Part shown: one piece after another, positions 1 to 12,556 of the stretch
Layout of the letters: every line of letters starts with the position of its first letter
Numbering within the stretch: position 1 is the stretch's first letter
Assembly: GCA_009869945.1 (NCBI GenBank)
Contig: WIXG01000063.1
Coordinates: forward strand, 124,001-188,000
Source of the DNA: Mesaphorura yosii
Taxonomy: Eukaryota; Arthropoda; Collembola; Poduromorpha; Tullbergiidae
Reading direction: 5' to 3'
DNA length: 64,000 bases
Program-made: the position numbers and the translations under genes
Notes under the pieces: generated by a model
Told to the model about the DNA's origin: nothing
Databases searched by the model: none
The model's input: only the letters and a program-made list of their open reading frames with translations

Positions 1-2653
1 CGGGCCATTCCGTTTTATTCTGTATTTAATTTGAAGCTTTTGTTCGAGCCCAGCCACCGAGTAAGCTAGCGTGCATCGCGCAGAAGACCAGAAAATGGAA
101 ACTGGAAAATCTTAATGATTCGACTTCCATCTCATTATGGGTCGCTATTCAGCCACATCAAAGAGAAAGCGATGCTGCTGGCATGAATTTCGCATTCGCC
201 GTCGCATAGTTGTTGGCCTTCCCACAACAAACTCTGGGCAAAGAAAATTTAGAGCTCATTTTGCGCTTGGTTGAGTTTACTTATGACTAATGCCATGCCA
301 TGCCAGGCGAATTTCTGAGTTACAACGCGGATGCGGATCGGGCGCGAGTCAGTCATTATGAAGCCAAGCTACCGAAATTCCGTTGGAAAATTCCTGTTTC
401 TGTTTCCAGTGACTTGGCTAATAAATTGTGGAAATTTTTCAGGAAACCGAGACCCAGGCCCAAAGCCCAAAGCAAGCTGGCACTTTGATAACAAGAAGCA
501 TACCAGTCGGGATTTTATTATGGTTCTCATTTCTGGAGCGCGTGAGCGTGAAATGCGATAAGATGTGGTTGATAATGAATTCATCTTCCAGCTTTTGCTA
601 TTTCTTAATTAAGCCAGAGATTACGTATTGCCAAGAGGAGATGTGTTACGCGCAAAGCAAAGAATACTTTGCACTTGCACACCTTAAGCTTGGATAATTC
701 TTTAAGTTAAGCTTAATCTTTGAACCTGTCGTCGGAAAGCAGTGCAATGTGTTGGCATTGGCATTGGAAAATTGAACTCATTCGAGGCGCAGCCAGCTGA
801 GAGAAGCAGGAATTAATCTCTCGTTCGGATTTCCTTTCCCGTACGGTGTAGTGTACGTGTGCACTTGTTCATTTTCGTCTCCAGTTGTTGCTCTGCTCGC
901 AACTACTTAATACTAATTGCTTTTCTTTTCCAAGAATTTGTCCTTAATCCTAAATTGCATTCCATTTATTGTAATAAGATGATGACTCCAACTCGACTCC
1001 GAATGAAGAAAGATGCAGGTTTCTCGTCCAAGTTCGAGTTCTTTCCATGCGACACTGTCGAGTGTTGCTCCATCATCTCCTGTACATCTTTATTCGAATC
1101 TCTTTAGATTGTTTCTCCGTTCTTCTTCTGCGTCTACTGCATAGGCGCGTGAAACGAATGCATAGTGAAGTGAAGTCGTCAAAAAATCCTTTCACGGCCT
1201 GGCCGAGCGTACAACGTGCTTTCTGCTTTGTTCTTTTGTTAAAAGTCTTTCAACTTTATGTTTAGAGGAATCTCGCTGATGTTCATGAAGAGAAGGCGGT
1301 GACTCGTTGTGCACAGATTAGACTTCTTTCCGCTTCCTAATAACCTGGCCTAAAATTTATTGTTCTCTCTTATCTTGTGTAAGGTTGGATTCTTCTTCGT
1401 ATTAACTTTATGTGTTGCGTCGTATCGCATTCTTTGTCTTTTGCTGGGCAGACGGTAAACAATGGGAAAGATTTATTTTTCGGCATTGCATTCGTCGTTC
1501 GTCTTCTCTTTCTTTCCTTTCTGGATGCAATGCCGGAAAATGCCTGACACAGTGAGTCTATACTGTACCTTGAACCCTTCGTCTCCGTCAAACCAATAAA
1601 ATTCGATCTAGGGCTTTACTTGGGCAAATCCACTGCCATTGCCATTGCCGTTACATATTAGATCAAGCTCAAATTCCAAGAAAACAGAATTACAGATGAA
1701 AAAGATCAGAGGAGTGAGGATCTCGCCATCACATCACGCCAAGTAAACTGATCTTTAAATGATGGATGTCTGGCGAATTTCTCTCTGGCTGAGCTTGACG
1801 GTGAAGAGAAAGCATCCTGTCTCGGACCTCGGAAGCTTGTTATGCTCGGCTCACTGCAAGCAAATGTAGTATAAATGTATGCACTGACATTGAGAAAGGA
1901 TTTGAGGCTGGAGGCTGAGAGGGAATGTTTGCATAAAAGCATTTTTTGTGTTTCGCAACAAGTACTTTCGTGTTTCATTTCATTTTCCATTGCTGAAAAG
2001 CAAGCAGCAGGCGCAGGCTGGCATTAAGCATATTTCTAGTTGGCATATTTAAAAGTTAATCCCTTCCTTTGCTTGTTCGGCTGGCTGCTGGGTACTAACA
2101 CGGCACTGGCATGGCACGGTACTTAAAACGATGGGAAAGTTTTGCATATTTCATGTCCTGCCTGCCCTGCTTGGCCCATAAATAAGTACGGAACAATAGA
2201 GGACTTTAGAAATTCATGAGCCTCAGGGCGCTCTATGCATTGCGCAATGCGAAGTATTCTACGGTTCCCTCCTTTGAATTTGAATTTGTGAATTCGAGCT
2301 TCCTTTTATCTATTTTGCGATCCGGTAACGTTGCACTGTTAACTGGAGCATTATTTTAAGGCAGGTGACAACCTCGTAATTTATGCTTGACCAAATAAAC
2401 AGGATTATTATTAGATCAGGTTGGGAACTTTGTGGCAGGATTATTTCTTGAAAATGTTTCATTCGCAAGCACCGAAGGCACGATCTAGCAAGCCTCTGAC
2501 ATGGTAGGCATGAATCATTTTTCTCTGCTCCACAAAAGACAGCAGAAGCAATACGCCGGAGAAATGTAATAACCTCATGGCACGAGCTTAACTCCACCAA
2601 AAAACGTAAATCTCACTCATGTGTGTCGAATTCCTTTCTTGGTCAGTGGCCTC

Positions 2654-2675
2654 GTGGCCAGTAGCTACTGGCCAC
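2654..2675. repeat. Perfect 22-bp palindrome beside TGGCCACTGG repeats
   Basis: The half-site GTGGCCAGTAG is followed directly by its exact reverse complement, with no spacer. Immediately to the right the GGCCACTGG motif recurs (2671-2690). No gene is nearby. The function is unknown; it could form a cruciform or be a dimeric binding site. Confidence 0.9.
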
Positions 2676-5600
2676 TGGCCACTGGTCACTGATACGCCCG
2701 TCAGAAATATGACACCCGTCCAACAGGCAATGCCATACCATCAATAAGGAGACATTGCCAGTGCCAAACCAAATAAAATATTCTTCACCATTGCACAATA
2801 CCGACATAATACAAATTCATTCTATCACAGTAATAGCCAAGCCAGTAATAATACCACCACTAATACTCTGGGTCAAGTAAACAGAAAAGAGACCCATGGC
2901 GTTTCCAATTTATTATTGCTATACAAAAGGAAAGGCCACTGCATGCTGCGCTGTGTGTAGAAAAGAAGCCAAGCCAATTCTATAATTCTGTACCAAGAAA
3001 AGAAACCTACTAGCTATTACGTCCACTGTCCCTGGTCACCGCACACCGCATTGCAGCGCAGAAAAGGAAAAAGCAGTTTAATCAAAAACAGTCACCAGCC
3101 TAAGTCCGAGCCCACACGACAGGATTATTTTTGGCAAAATGAAATTACACGTGGATAAGTCAAGCTCAAGCCGAACCTGCTCCTGAATCCGGCTTAATTT
3201 TGGTGCTTCCGAAAATCGTCAGTCTTGCGCCCGATCATATTTTTAATGAAAGTGAAAGCACGCAGAAAAGATTAGAAAGTTCGAAAATATTCTTTGCACG
3301 TTTGCCGACTCACTAATGAGCCCATTAACGTGCGTAGTATGAATTCATTCATGCATAAATTGTGTACTGCATAAACCGCCGCCGTCGTTTTAATTTGTAT
3401 TGTACATGAGTCTCTAAATGCTTTCTCCTGTACGAGCATGTTGTATCAATTTCGAATTTCAAGGCTTTTTCAATTTGCCTTGGGCCTTGAGTACTTGAGT
3501 CGTTGCTATTAATGTTTCGATACAGCACATTTCCGAAATCTTTGTTTTATACAAAAGATACTGCCTTGCAAAGAAAGTTGCATGCACTTGATTACCACAT
3601 CCCATTGCCACTGCTGGCCTTTATTTCCTTGCCAAATGCCAAATTCATAAAGACATAAAAAGTAAAGGCAGTGGAAATTACTTGCTGATTTAGCATTTAT
3701 TTTGCACGAGCACTGCGACCAAGTAGCAAATGGCAATAGTAAATGGGAGTCGGAAAGCGATTCTGAGTTTCCCAGACCAACTGCACAATTCCACACTTCG
3801 TTTCCGCAAGATGTTGAAGGTCCACTGGGAAAAGTCTGTGCCGGCCTCTTCAAGTGGTTCTCTATAATTTGGCCGCATTCAAAGTTTTTCTCGCTACGAC
3901 TGCTTTGGTATATAATTTGGGCCAGGAAGTTGCCAATACAAGCAACCTGTTCAGGAAAGGAGAAAAGGAGCAAATGAAACAAAATTATAATCGTGTTCAG
4001 CACTCCATCATCGAATTAACCATTCATTCGTGGCACATAAAAATAACATGCAGGAACGGTGAACGGGCTTTCGGCTTCCTTCAAGCAAGCAAGGCGGCAA
4101 ATTGCTAGCAATCTGGAGCCTGAGTTCTCTCGAGAGCTTTTGCTTTCCTACTCGCCCGCCTGCCAAGTGCAAATACAGCGAACGCATTTTCTAATTAAAG
4201 GAATTGAAAGAAAACACTAAATTTTTTGATTGGAGGAATGGCAATGACAATGGTAAATGGTACAAAATGGAACTGCTTCGTTAAAATTACTTTTCTCCTG
4301 ACCTTTTAATATACTCACGAGTACTGAAACAATGTTATACACTTTGATGAGTTACTGATGAGATTCTAATTAGATTCTAAAGCAATCATGAACCCAGGAA
4401 AGTAATAGCCTGCGGTTATGCTGGCCGATCCCGTTTTGAAACGTACCTAGTACGCTGCTTATAATGAATTTCATATTTAAATTAGAGTCTGTGTATTCTT
4501 GATTAGAATTTGCTGTCGTCGCGTCAGTCTCCACCATTTTTAATGAACAAGGAATTTTGTTTTCGTTTGCTTTGTCTACTAACTGCTGCGTTGTACAGGA
4601 ACCCGACACGTTTTAAAATTTGCCGCCAAGGTCGGTGAAGAGGGACTAAAATAGCATGCCGTGTGTAGGATCCGTTTCTTTCTACTGCTTTGTTCGACGG
4701 CCTTTCTACATCCAAATTTGCTTTGTAATGCCTGATAATTTTAACCAATTAATCTGCACGTCTTTGCAGTGCAGTAAAAGCTGAGCAGGAAGACTTTCTT
4801 CTAGATAAGCGCGTCCCGTTCGCATGTTCGAGAAGAAATTTAATTGAAACAAAAGTTTTAGTTTTACGTCTTGCTTCGATAGTACACTCCATCATCTACG
4901 TGGCGAGCCGTGGATTGAGTATTATAACATTTAGCTCTTCTACTTAATTCACAAGGCCTGCATAATCTATGCTCATTAGCAAGCACTAAGCACCAAGCAG
5001 GAAATTGTCTTTTAATACCGGTGAAATTTTATCCTAATTCTTGTAATATTGTTTAAGCATTCGCTTCGTTCGCATGCATGCTCACACGAATCATGCACGT
5101 GCTGCCTGAAATATGAAAAACTTAATTCAGTTTCAGTCTGGAAGATGAAACTTAAACGAAGCGGAGGCAAAAACGAGACGGGCCAGGCTCAGTTCGCATG
5201 CGAGTGAAATTTAATCAAAAAATTTCAATTTTATTCATCCTCCTTACGAATCGAGTGTTTCTTTATATGATTATTCTGCCCGCCTGCCTGCCAATATGAC
5301 ATGCAACGCGAGACGAGCCCTTGCCGACTGCTGCTGGTCCTCCCGTTTTTATGCAGCAGCAGTGAGCAAGGTGAACTAGAATAAATTCATTTTGAATAAT
5401 AATTACCACTTAACTGCGCGTGCCGAAATGGAAAGAAAGTTAAATGAGGACTTCAATCCGAGCGTGATGGCAATGGCAGACACGGGCACTAACGTAGCAA
5501 AAATATTATAGAATTCAGGCTGGGCTTCAGTTTGACAAGGACGACTACGGCTGACACGTACATGAAATACCTTCTGCGTGAACGGAAACATGAAGTATGT

Positions 5601-8600
5601 GGCAGGTTCTGTTTCAAGTGAAAGTTCAGGAAAATCGGGAAATGCCACGGTTTACTTTACGTCAATGGCAACGTCACGGCGCAAGCCACGATCAAAGCTT
5701 CAAATAATTCAGTTCCGTGCGACGTTGTCAGGTTCAGGTTCAGTCTAGCCACGGAACAGAACAAATTCTCAAGTTTTTGTTTTTGTGCTCTTTGCTCCCT
5801 AATTTATTATTGTAAAAGCCCAGACATCTTTTTGTTTACCACAACTTCGCTTTACTTTTAGATAATATTTACAGTTCATCCTCCGCGTTTTACACAGCAA
5901 GATGCTCGTTATAAAAATAGAACAATGAGCCACGACGCAGCTAAGTCGGCGGTGTTTTGATTTGGTGTGATGCTTTACAGACGCATCACGCATGAGATTT
6001 TTCAAATCAGTCCATAGCTCGCAAATAAACAGGTCTTTTCACTAGTGCCACAACAATGTCAGCTGGGTGATGGTGGTGGGAGACAGTACCAAAGGTCACC
6101 AGCGTAGAGACCAATGCAGACATTGTCCAGACTTTCGCTATCCTTGATCACTGCATAATAATCTAGGAAAGACATGCCTTAAAATTATGAAATGAAGCAA
6201 ATTATTTTCCCGAAAGCACTCTCCTGCTTACCAATTAGAGTTCTGCCACTACCACACTTTAGAAAAGAAGGTCTGGAAAATTTTGCCGGCTTGAAAGAAA
6301 GGAGAGTCCAAATCCACCCGGCTCGAGCCCTAAGCCGATGAATGAACGCATCTCTTTACCCATCATTTGAAAATCTTAACATCTTTTATCTGTTCTGTGC
6401 CTGTCAGACATCAAAAATTATTTACGACATGGAAAGTTACTTAGAACCTTCAAGCGCACCTGAGTCTTTAATTAGTACAGTTTAGTGGGACGCTGTACGA
6501 GGCGAGTGATGAGTGATGGGCCCCTGGAAGGGATTCATGAATGACAGAATTCATTTGGTGCATGAATTATTCATTATGTTGGTTGACAATCTCTTCATAA
6601 GGCCGCATGTTGTGGTCTGCCGTGCTGCGTATTACGCATTCTAGATTCTAGCGTAGCGTAGGACCCGTGCTACTAAACTCCAGGAAAACAATACCGCCAC
6701 GCTACCATTCAGCCCGCACTTGACGACTCAGTTGGCTTGTTTAGCTCACTGTCGGCTGTGGATTAGCAGGGGATTTTATTACTGTTATGAGTGACTGCGT
6801 GTCGGAAATTTCCGGTACGGCGCGGTCGTTTGTCGTGCTCGTGAGATATAATTAACACAAAGCTCTTGACAGTACGGCATGTCATTCCCGACAATCAAAA
6901 GAAAAACTTCTTGACATTCTGGCAGATTTATTTAACAGGTGACATGTGCGTTAATGTTGACACGCGTGGTTGATGAAATCTTACTGCTTTCAACTACACA
7001 AGCCACAAATGTATGTCACATGCCAAATTAGTTTACACTTCTTAAAAACGGGAAGTGCAAATAGTCGGGTGGAGGCTATACGTACGACCTTCAACCAGAG
7101 AACCCGTCTGGAGTCTGGACAGGTGCGAAGAACGTCTAAGCAAACTTTCCCACTAATCCACTTGAACATAACATAATTTATGAAGGGTAAGTTGTTAAGT
7201 TTTGCGGTTAGGGTATGAACATAGAAGTGACTGGTAGTCTTGTCACGCACTTCGGGGCCTCTGCACGAAGGCTGGAATGTGTGAAAATTCCAATAACCGC
7301 ACAGTACGCGCAATACGTATGTAGTTAGCTCGTGTTATTCTTTCTCTCCAAGGGAGAAAGTCGAGACTGCCAGCCGTAAAATCGCGATGCAGTGCAAAAG
7401 TTTTGAGTTATAATAGCAATTCAATGGCAATAGCAATAGCAGAGTTTGAATTGTTCCATTCTTTACTTTGTATTTCGGTTCTCATGCTCTGCTTGTCGCG
7501 AACGCAAGCTGGGATCTGAACAACTCAGAGAAAAAAGCGCATGAACGCATGATTAATAAACTGTTGGTGGGACAAGTCAACAGATTTCCTTCGCATTGTC
7601 CGTCCAAATATGTATAAGTCCCATTTTTCATTCGGTGTAATTTATTTTGAGCTGTTAACACTTGGTGCAGACTGTAGGCTTCGAGTGAGAACAGTTCTGA
7701 TTGGGATGCCGGCTGGTCAGTAAATTAAAGACACTGGCGTCGCCAATATCGGCATTTGGTACTGGACATGGCACGGAAAAATATTTTGGGCATGTGTTCA
7801 CGCCAAGACTGAGGCTGAAGTTCGGTTTTATGAGGCCGCAATCGCCGCTGGACCGGCTATTTGAGGCACATACTTAAAAGAACTTGCATCAGCATTCAGC
7901 AGGACTCGGTCTGTCGGTCGTTTTTATGATCATTGATAGTTTTCGGATCGACAGTGCTACGCAAGTGAACCAGCGACGCCTCTCCTCAGTGATAAATAAA
8001 ATCGATTACCTGACAATTTGAGTTTCATGATACTTTAACGTCAAGAATGTGATTCTCTGCATTTCTATCGCACGGGCTGCGGGCGCGTTTCGGTTGCTGT
8101 AATAAAATCGTTAAAAGCCTGAGTGCTTCAACTCTCATGAGTCGTTCGATCTTTTGACTTGGGCTTGGACTGTGTGGTGGCAGAATAAATGTAAATTGGC
8201 AAATTTTATGACACGCTATTTCTCTATCTGATGGCAAGCCTGGCCGCCTGACTGCGTTTAGATAAATCCTTAATGCACATTTCCCAGCGCGGCACCGGAC
8301 GAACTAAAATGTTACTTTATTGAGTTGCATCTAGGTTGCAATTTTACCTTTATAACGTCAAACAACTCAACGGATTAATAGCCTTACTGCATTATCTGGT
8401 TTCTATTTACTTCGTTCAACGGAGTGCATTAAAGTCCATTAAGACTGAAGGTCGAGATTGGCGGTAAATGGGTGCTTGATACTGGCAATGGCGGCAATCG
8501 ATCACGTCGAGATTTTAAGATTACGACATTACGAGCGGGGCAGCGTATACTCGTAGCTTCCATAGACTGACTGAGTGCTCAATCTTTAATTGACATCGAT

Positions 8601-11600
8601 TGAAGCCCATCCAGCCGGTCGAGTGCTGAGATTATTAAGAAAACTTCTTTTTGTCTTCATCGTCAAGTACTACTGCTAAAGCTAAGGCTAAGGCTAAGAC
8701 ACAAATGAAGAACGTACTATGAACGAATGATGTGCCAGCCAGCGCCAACAGAGCAGTCGGGCCCGGCGCGGCGGAGCGAATAAAGAATCTCAGCACGTAC
8801 GTACTTTCAGAACTTGTGATAATATGGCAGATGTACAACAGGGGCAAAGTTCTGGATTGACTCTTCTTGCTTTCACTAAATAAGAGCAGCCAAAACTTAT
8901 TTCTTCGCTTATTATTATTGCACTCAAGCCTTGACAAGTTTTGTAGATTAAGATACTTCTCACTTCTCGTATTTAGACAAGGTTGCAGCTACAGGTTAAA
9001 GTAGTAAGGCAATAAGATAGACTGAACGTACTCTGGTTGACAGCCGTCGAGGCCCGTCGGAGACGAAATCGTAGTTCAAGTGTTGTGCGGCTGATATTTT
9101 GCGCAGAGCGTCCCGAGAATAAAAAGGTTCTTCTCAGAAGTGAAAGAATTGGGTGATTCAAAGGAAAAGATCAAAGATGAGTCAAAAAATTTCATTAAGT
9201 CATATTATCACGTAGCGTTTACTTCGTTGAACCAGTTGAATTACGACGCAGAACCCAAGGACTTGGACATGGGCACGTTCTAATTTCTCGGCATTGGGGA
9301 TTTTTGCGTGGTACGCAAAGCAGAAGCAGGCCAACAGGCCAACAGTTCAATGGAAAGATCAGCGAATGAAATGGAGGATCCTTTTCGAATCAACGTCGCT
9401 TGAAGCTCATTCAGATTAAAGTGTCTGAGTGAGTTGTTTTTGTTGTCATAACTCGATAATTTTATTAACTATTTTAAATTACTCATTAAAAGTTTGCGTG
9501 AAGACTTCACAAGTATTTTGAACTTTGCACTTTAGAGAAATTATTCGTGTCAAATCTAAACACGGACTATGTCGGAGAAAGTAGAGAAAGCAGAAAGCAG
9601 AACGCTAACCTAGATGCTGTGAAGTAAATTATTAGCGGTACCGGAGCCCAAGCGGAGAGAAAGTGGACGCATTTTATCAATTCATCCTTCTTGGCTCGGT
9701 AGGCCAGCGGTTGCATCGCCGCATGGCTTGTGAAACTGTCCAAGTTGACAATTTGATGAAATTAAAATTCTCTTCCGGACTTTCTCTTTCTCCTGCTTGG
9801 CTTGTCTCCCGCGTCCTGCATTGTGGCCTCCGCACGGTCGACCTTCCACTCATCTTTATTCCATTTTTATGCAAATTTGCGGGCTATGCATATAAATTTT
9901 TTTCAGCGGGAGTAGACCATCTTCACCGTATGTGGTCTGTCTTCTATCCCTGGCTTACTACTACATGGCATATGTGGCATTGCGTAAGAGTTTGCACATG
10001 AATGAAAGGACATTTTATTCGCTTTTGAGCTTGATGTGCTCCTAGCGTGTCGTGCCACTTGCAAGAATGTTAGCATCCCAGAATTTTATTTCATCCAATC
10101 ACCCGTTAATATCTAACATCTAAATTTGTTTACAAAATTCGGACGAAATGCTGATCCTGATACTATATAATTTGACGGCACCCGAGAATAAAGTTGCACT
10201 GTCACTTCGGGCAATTTACTCTTCACTTACTACTTCTTACTTCCAACTCTCTTCTGTGAGTAAATAATTAAACAGACATTATCTGTCAGTCCATCCATCT
10301 GTCTGGATGCGCACCGCACTCGAATTCGTGATGCACGACTTCTGCTTTATTATTTTGCGCTGTACGTCTGTCTGGCTAACTTTGTTCCAATTCGGGGGAA
10401 AGTGTCCCAAGCGAACCATAAGAAAATGAAGTCGCATGAATAATTCACGCATCCAGGAAATGCTCGAGTAGCAATTATAAGTAGCGATTTGAAAATTGGA
10501 ACCAATTAAAGTTAAATAGTGTCTACAATTACGAAAACACAAGAAAAGCCTATAATCATACTTCTGCCTGTCCATAATTCTATGTATTTTCAGGGTGAAA
10601 CTGTTTATTTTATTTTCTCTTTCACTGATGTTTTGTTCTTGTGTTGACAGGTCACGTCACACGGTCGAAGCGGAAAAGCAGCTTCAGCCTGAACAACTCT
10701 ATAAGATAGAATTCTACTCATCTCCCGTGAACTGTGGAAGTCTGGAAGTGCTCAACTCTCGCACAATGTCAAACTGATGAATGTTAGAAAACGTTGTGAT
10801 GTCACGGACGCTGGAGAAACTCTGACTGTGCAGTAACTTAATTTGCAGCCAAGTCACCGATGGTGTCCCCGAAGCCGATTCGCCAAAACCCCGAGCATCA
10901 CGCCATTAAGTAAGCACTAAAATATTTTAATGACTTTATGCACAGAATTTTAAACTCGTTGTTTATGAGGTGTCTGTGCCTGTGCTGTGGCCTCTTTCTA
11001 AGGCACAAGCCTGAGCCTGGGTGTGAACTCGTCAATTCACCACATGCCGACCGTGGCGCGTCCAACACGCGCTTTGCATATTACTTGGCATATTTTGTGG
11101 TAATAACTTCTTTATGACTCACGCACAACCATGAACCAGAAACTTGAAACCGACGATGAGTTTCATTAAAATTTGCATCGCATCGCATCTGTGCCGTGTT
11201 TGACAATTTCACATCTCAAAAGATGGCAAGCACAATGTAAGTACGAATACTTAATAGCACAGTGATGGCACGCAGAGTAAAATAATTAATATTTGCTGTA
11301 AACTGAGCCCAAGACTACAAAGTGTACAAGACACACGTGTCTCCGTTTTCTTGGAAATTTATAGGTCGCATAAATGCTTGTCTTTCTAACTTTCGGTTTC
11401 TTCGTGCATGCCGCAGTGCCCAGCACGAAAATTTGATATTTGATACCTGCTTGCAGTCACAATCAACTCGTCATATCACATCGCCTTCCTCCTTTTTTTT
11501 TGCTTCCAATCCTGTTCATTGGCACGAAATAATTGTCTATCATGTTACGCTGCTGACGACAACGTTTCTGATAGCTTCGTCGGTAAAAGTTCAAAGGTTG

Positions 11601-12534
11601 CAGAGGCAAGTAAACGATCAGTATGAGGTAAAATTGTTGACGAAAGTTTTTATGCAAATAGAGGAAATTGTGAACCAACGTTTCCAAAAGTAAAGGTATA
11701 GAATACTAGGGAGGAAGTTTCTGGAATATTTTCCTGCTGCTGCTGAGCCTCAGCCCTGTGTTTGACATGTCACTACAAAGTTTGCGATATAAATGTACTC
11801 AACAAACATGACGAATAGCAAACTGCCAGTATAGCGCTTTGATTGAGAGGCCACATTTGTTCAGAGCTCATTTTCTTTCGTAAAGAACACATTGCATGTG
11901 TGGTCAGGTGGAGAAAACACTCTAGGAGAAAGCATCTGATAATAATTGCGTGAGGTATAAATCGCTAGGAAGGAATACGGATGAAATTTGATTAAGCCAG
12001 TCTTGAAGAAGAATCCTGACTTCTGATCCCAGCCTTGGTAATTAAAATCAAGGCGAATATTCTGTGTATCGCCTTTGACTCCATTAAGCCGTATGGTGCA
12101 CTCCTTCAAATATTAATGGTTCTGCCTACTTTCTCCTACAAAGATTCGATATACAGGACACATATTAATTGTACCTGCTTTGCGTGCGTGCAGTGCAGAG
12201 CCCAACGAGGGAAAAATCAAATTAAGGTCCAAACAAGCGAGCGAGCAATACTTCCAAAAATGCAAAGAGCGAAACAGCAATCCATGCTTTCTCGTTCTCA
12301 TCATAAATACAAGCAATGACACTCGACTGTAAAATGCTCAGCAAATTGCAAACAACACATGAGAAGTAGCTTGATGGAAAAATCATGTCAAGGATAACTT
12401 TATTTTTAACGAATGCTGACGCTGTAGGCCGGATGCCTTCCCGTTCTTCATTCTCTGAACGAAGAAAACTCTAAACAGCAAATAAACGACTGTTGTCGCT
12501 ATTCGCTTGCATATGTGAGCCTGCCTGTATCTGC

Positions 12535-12556
12535 ATTCGAATTTCGAAATTCGAAT
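12535..12556. repeat. Perfect 22-bp palindrome built of TTCGAA units
   Basis: The half-site ATTCGAATTTC is followed directly by its reverse complement, giving three TTCGAA-type cores in 22 bp. The spacing does not match a canonical heat-shock element (5-bp periodic GAA/TTC), so I do not assign a factor. Confidence 0.9.

Noticed and set aside
3509..4003. 164-codon minus-strand open frame with a hydrophobic start
   Set aside because: It overlaps three comparable plus-strand frames, has no domain and no continuing exons; it looks like chance.
8673..8699. GCTAAG/GGCTAA hexamer run, first considered a telomere-like repeat
   Set aside because: Arthropod telomeres are usually TTAGG; the unit differs, there are only about four copies, and it is internal.
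10595..10777. Short frame starting with a signal-peptide-like KLFILFSLSLMFCSC
   Set aside because: It starts at GTG with no in-frame ATG, and there is no promoter or end-signal context.
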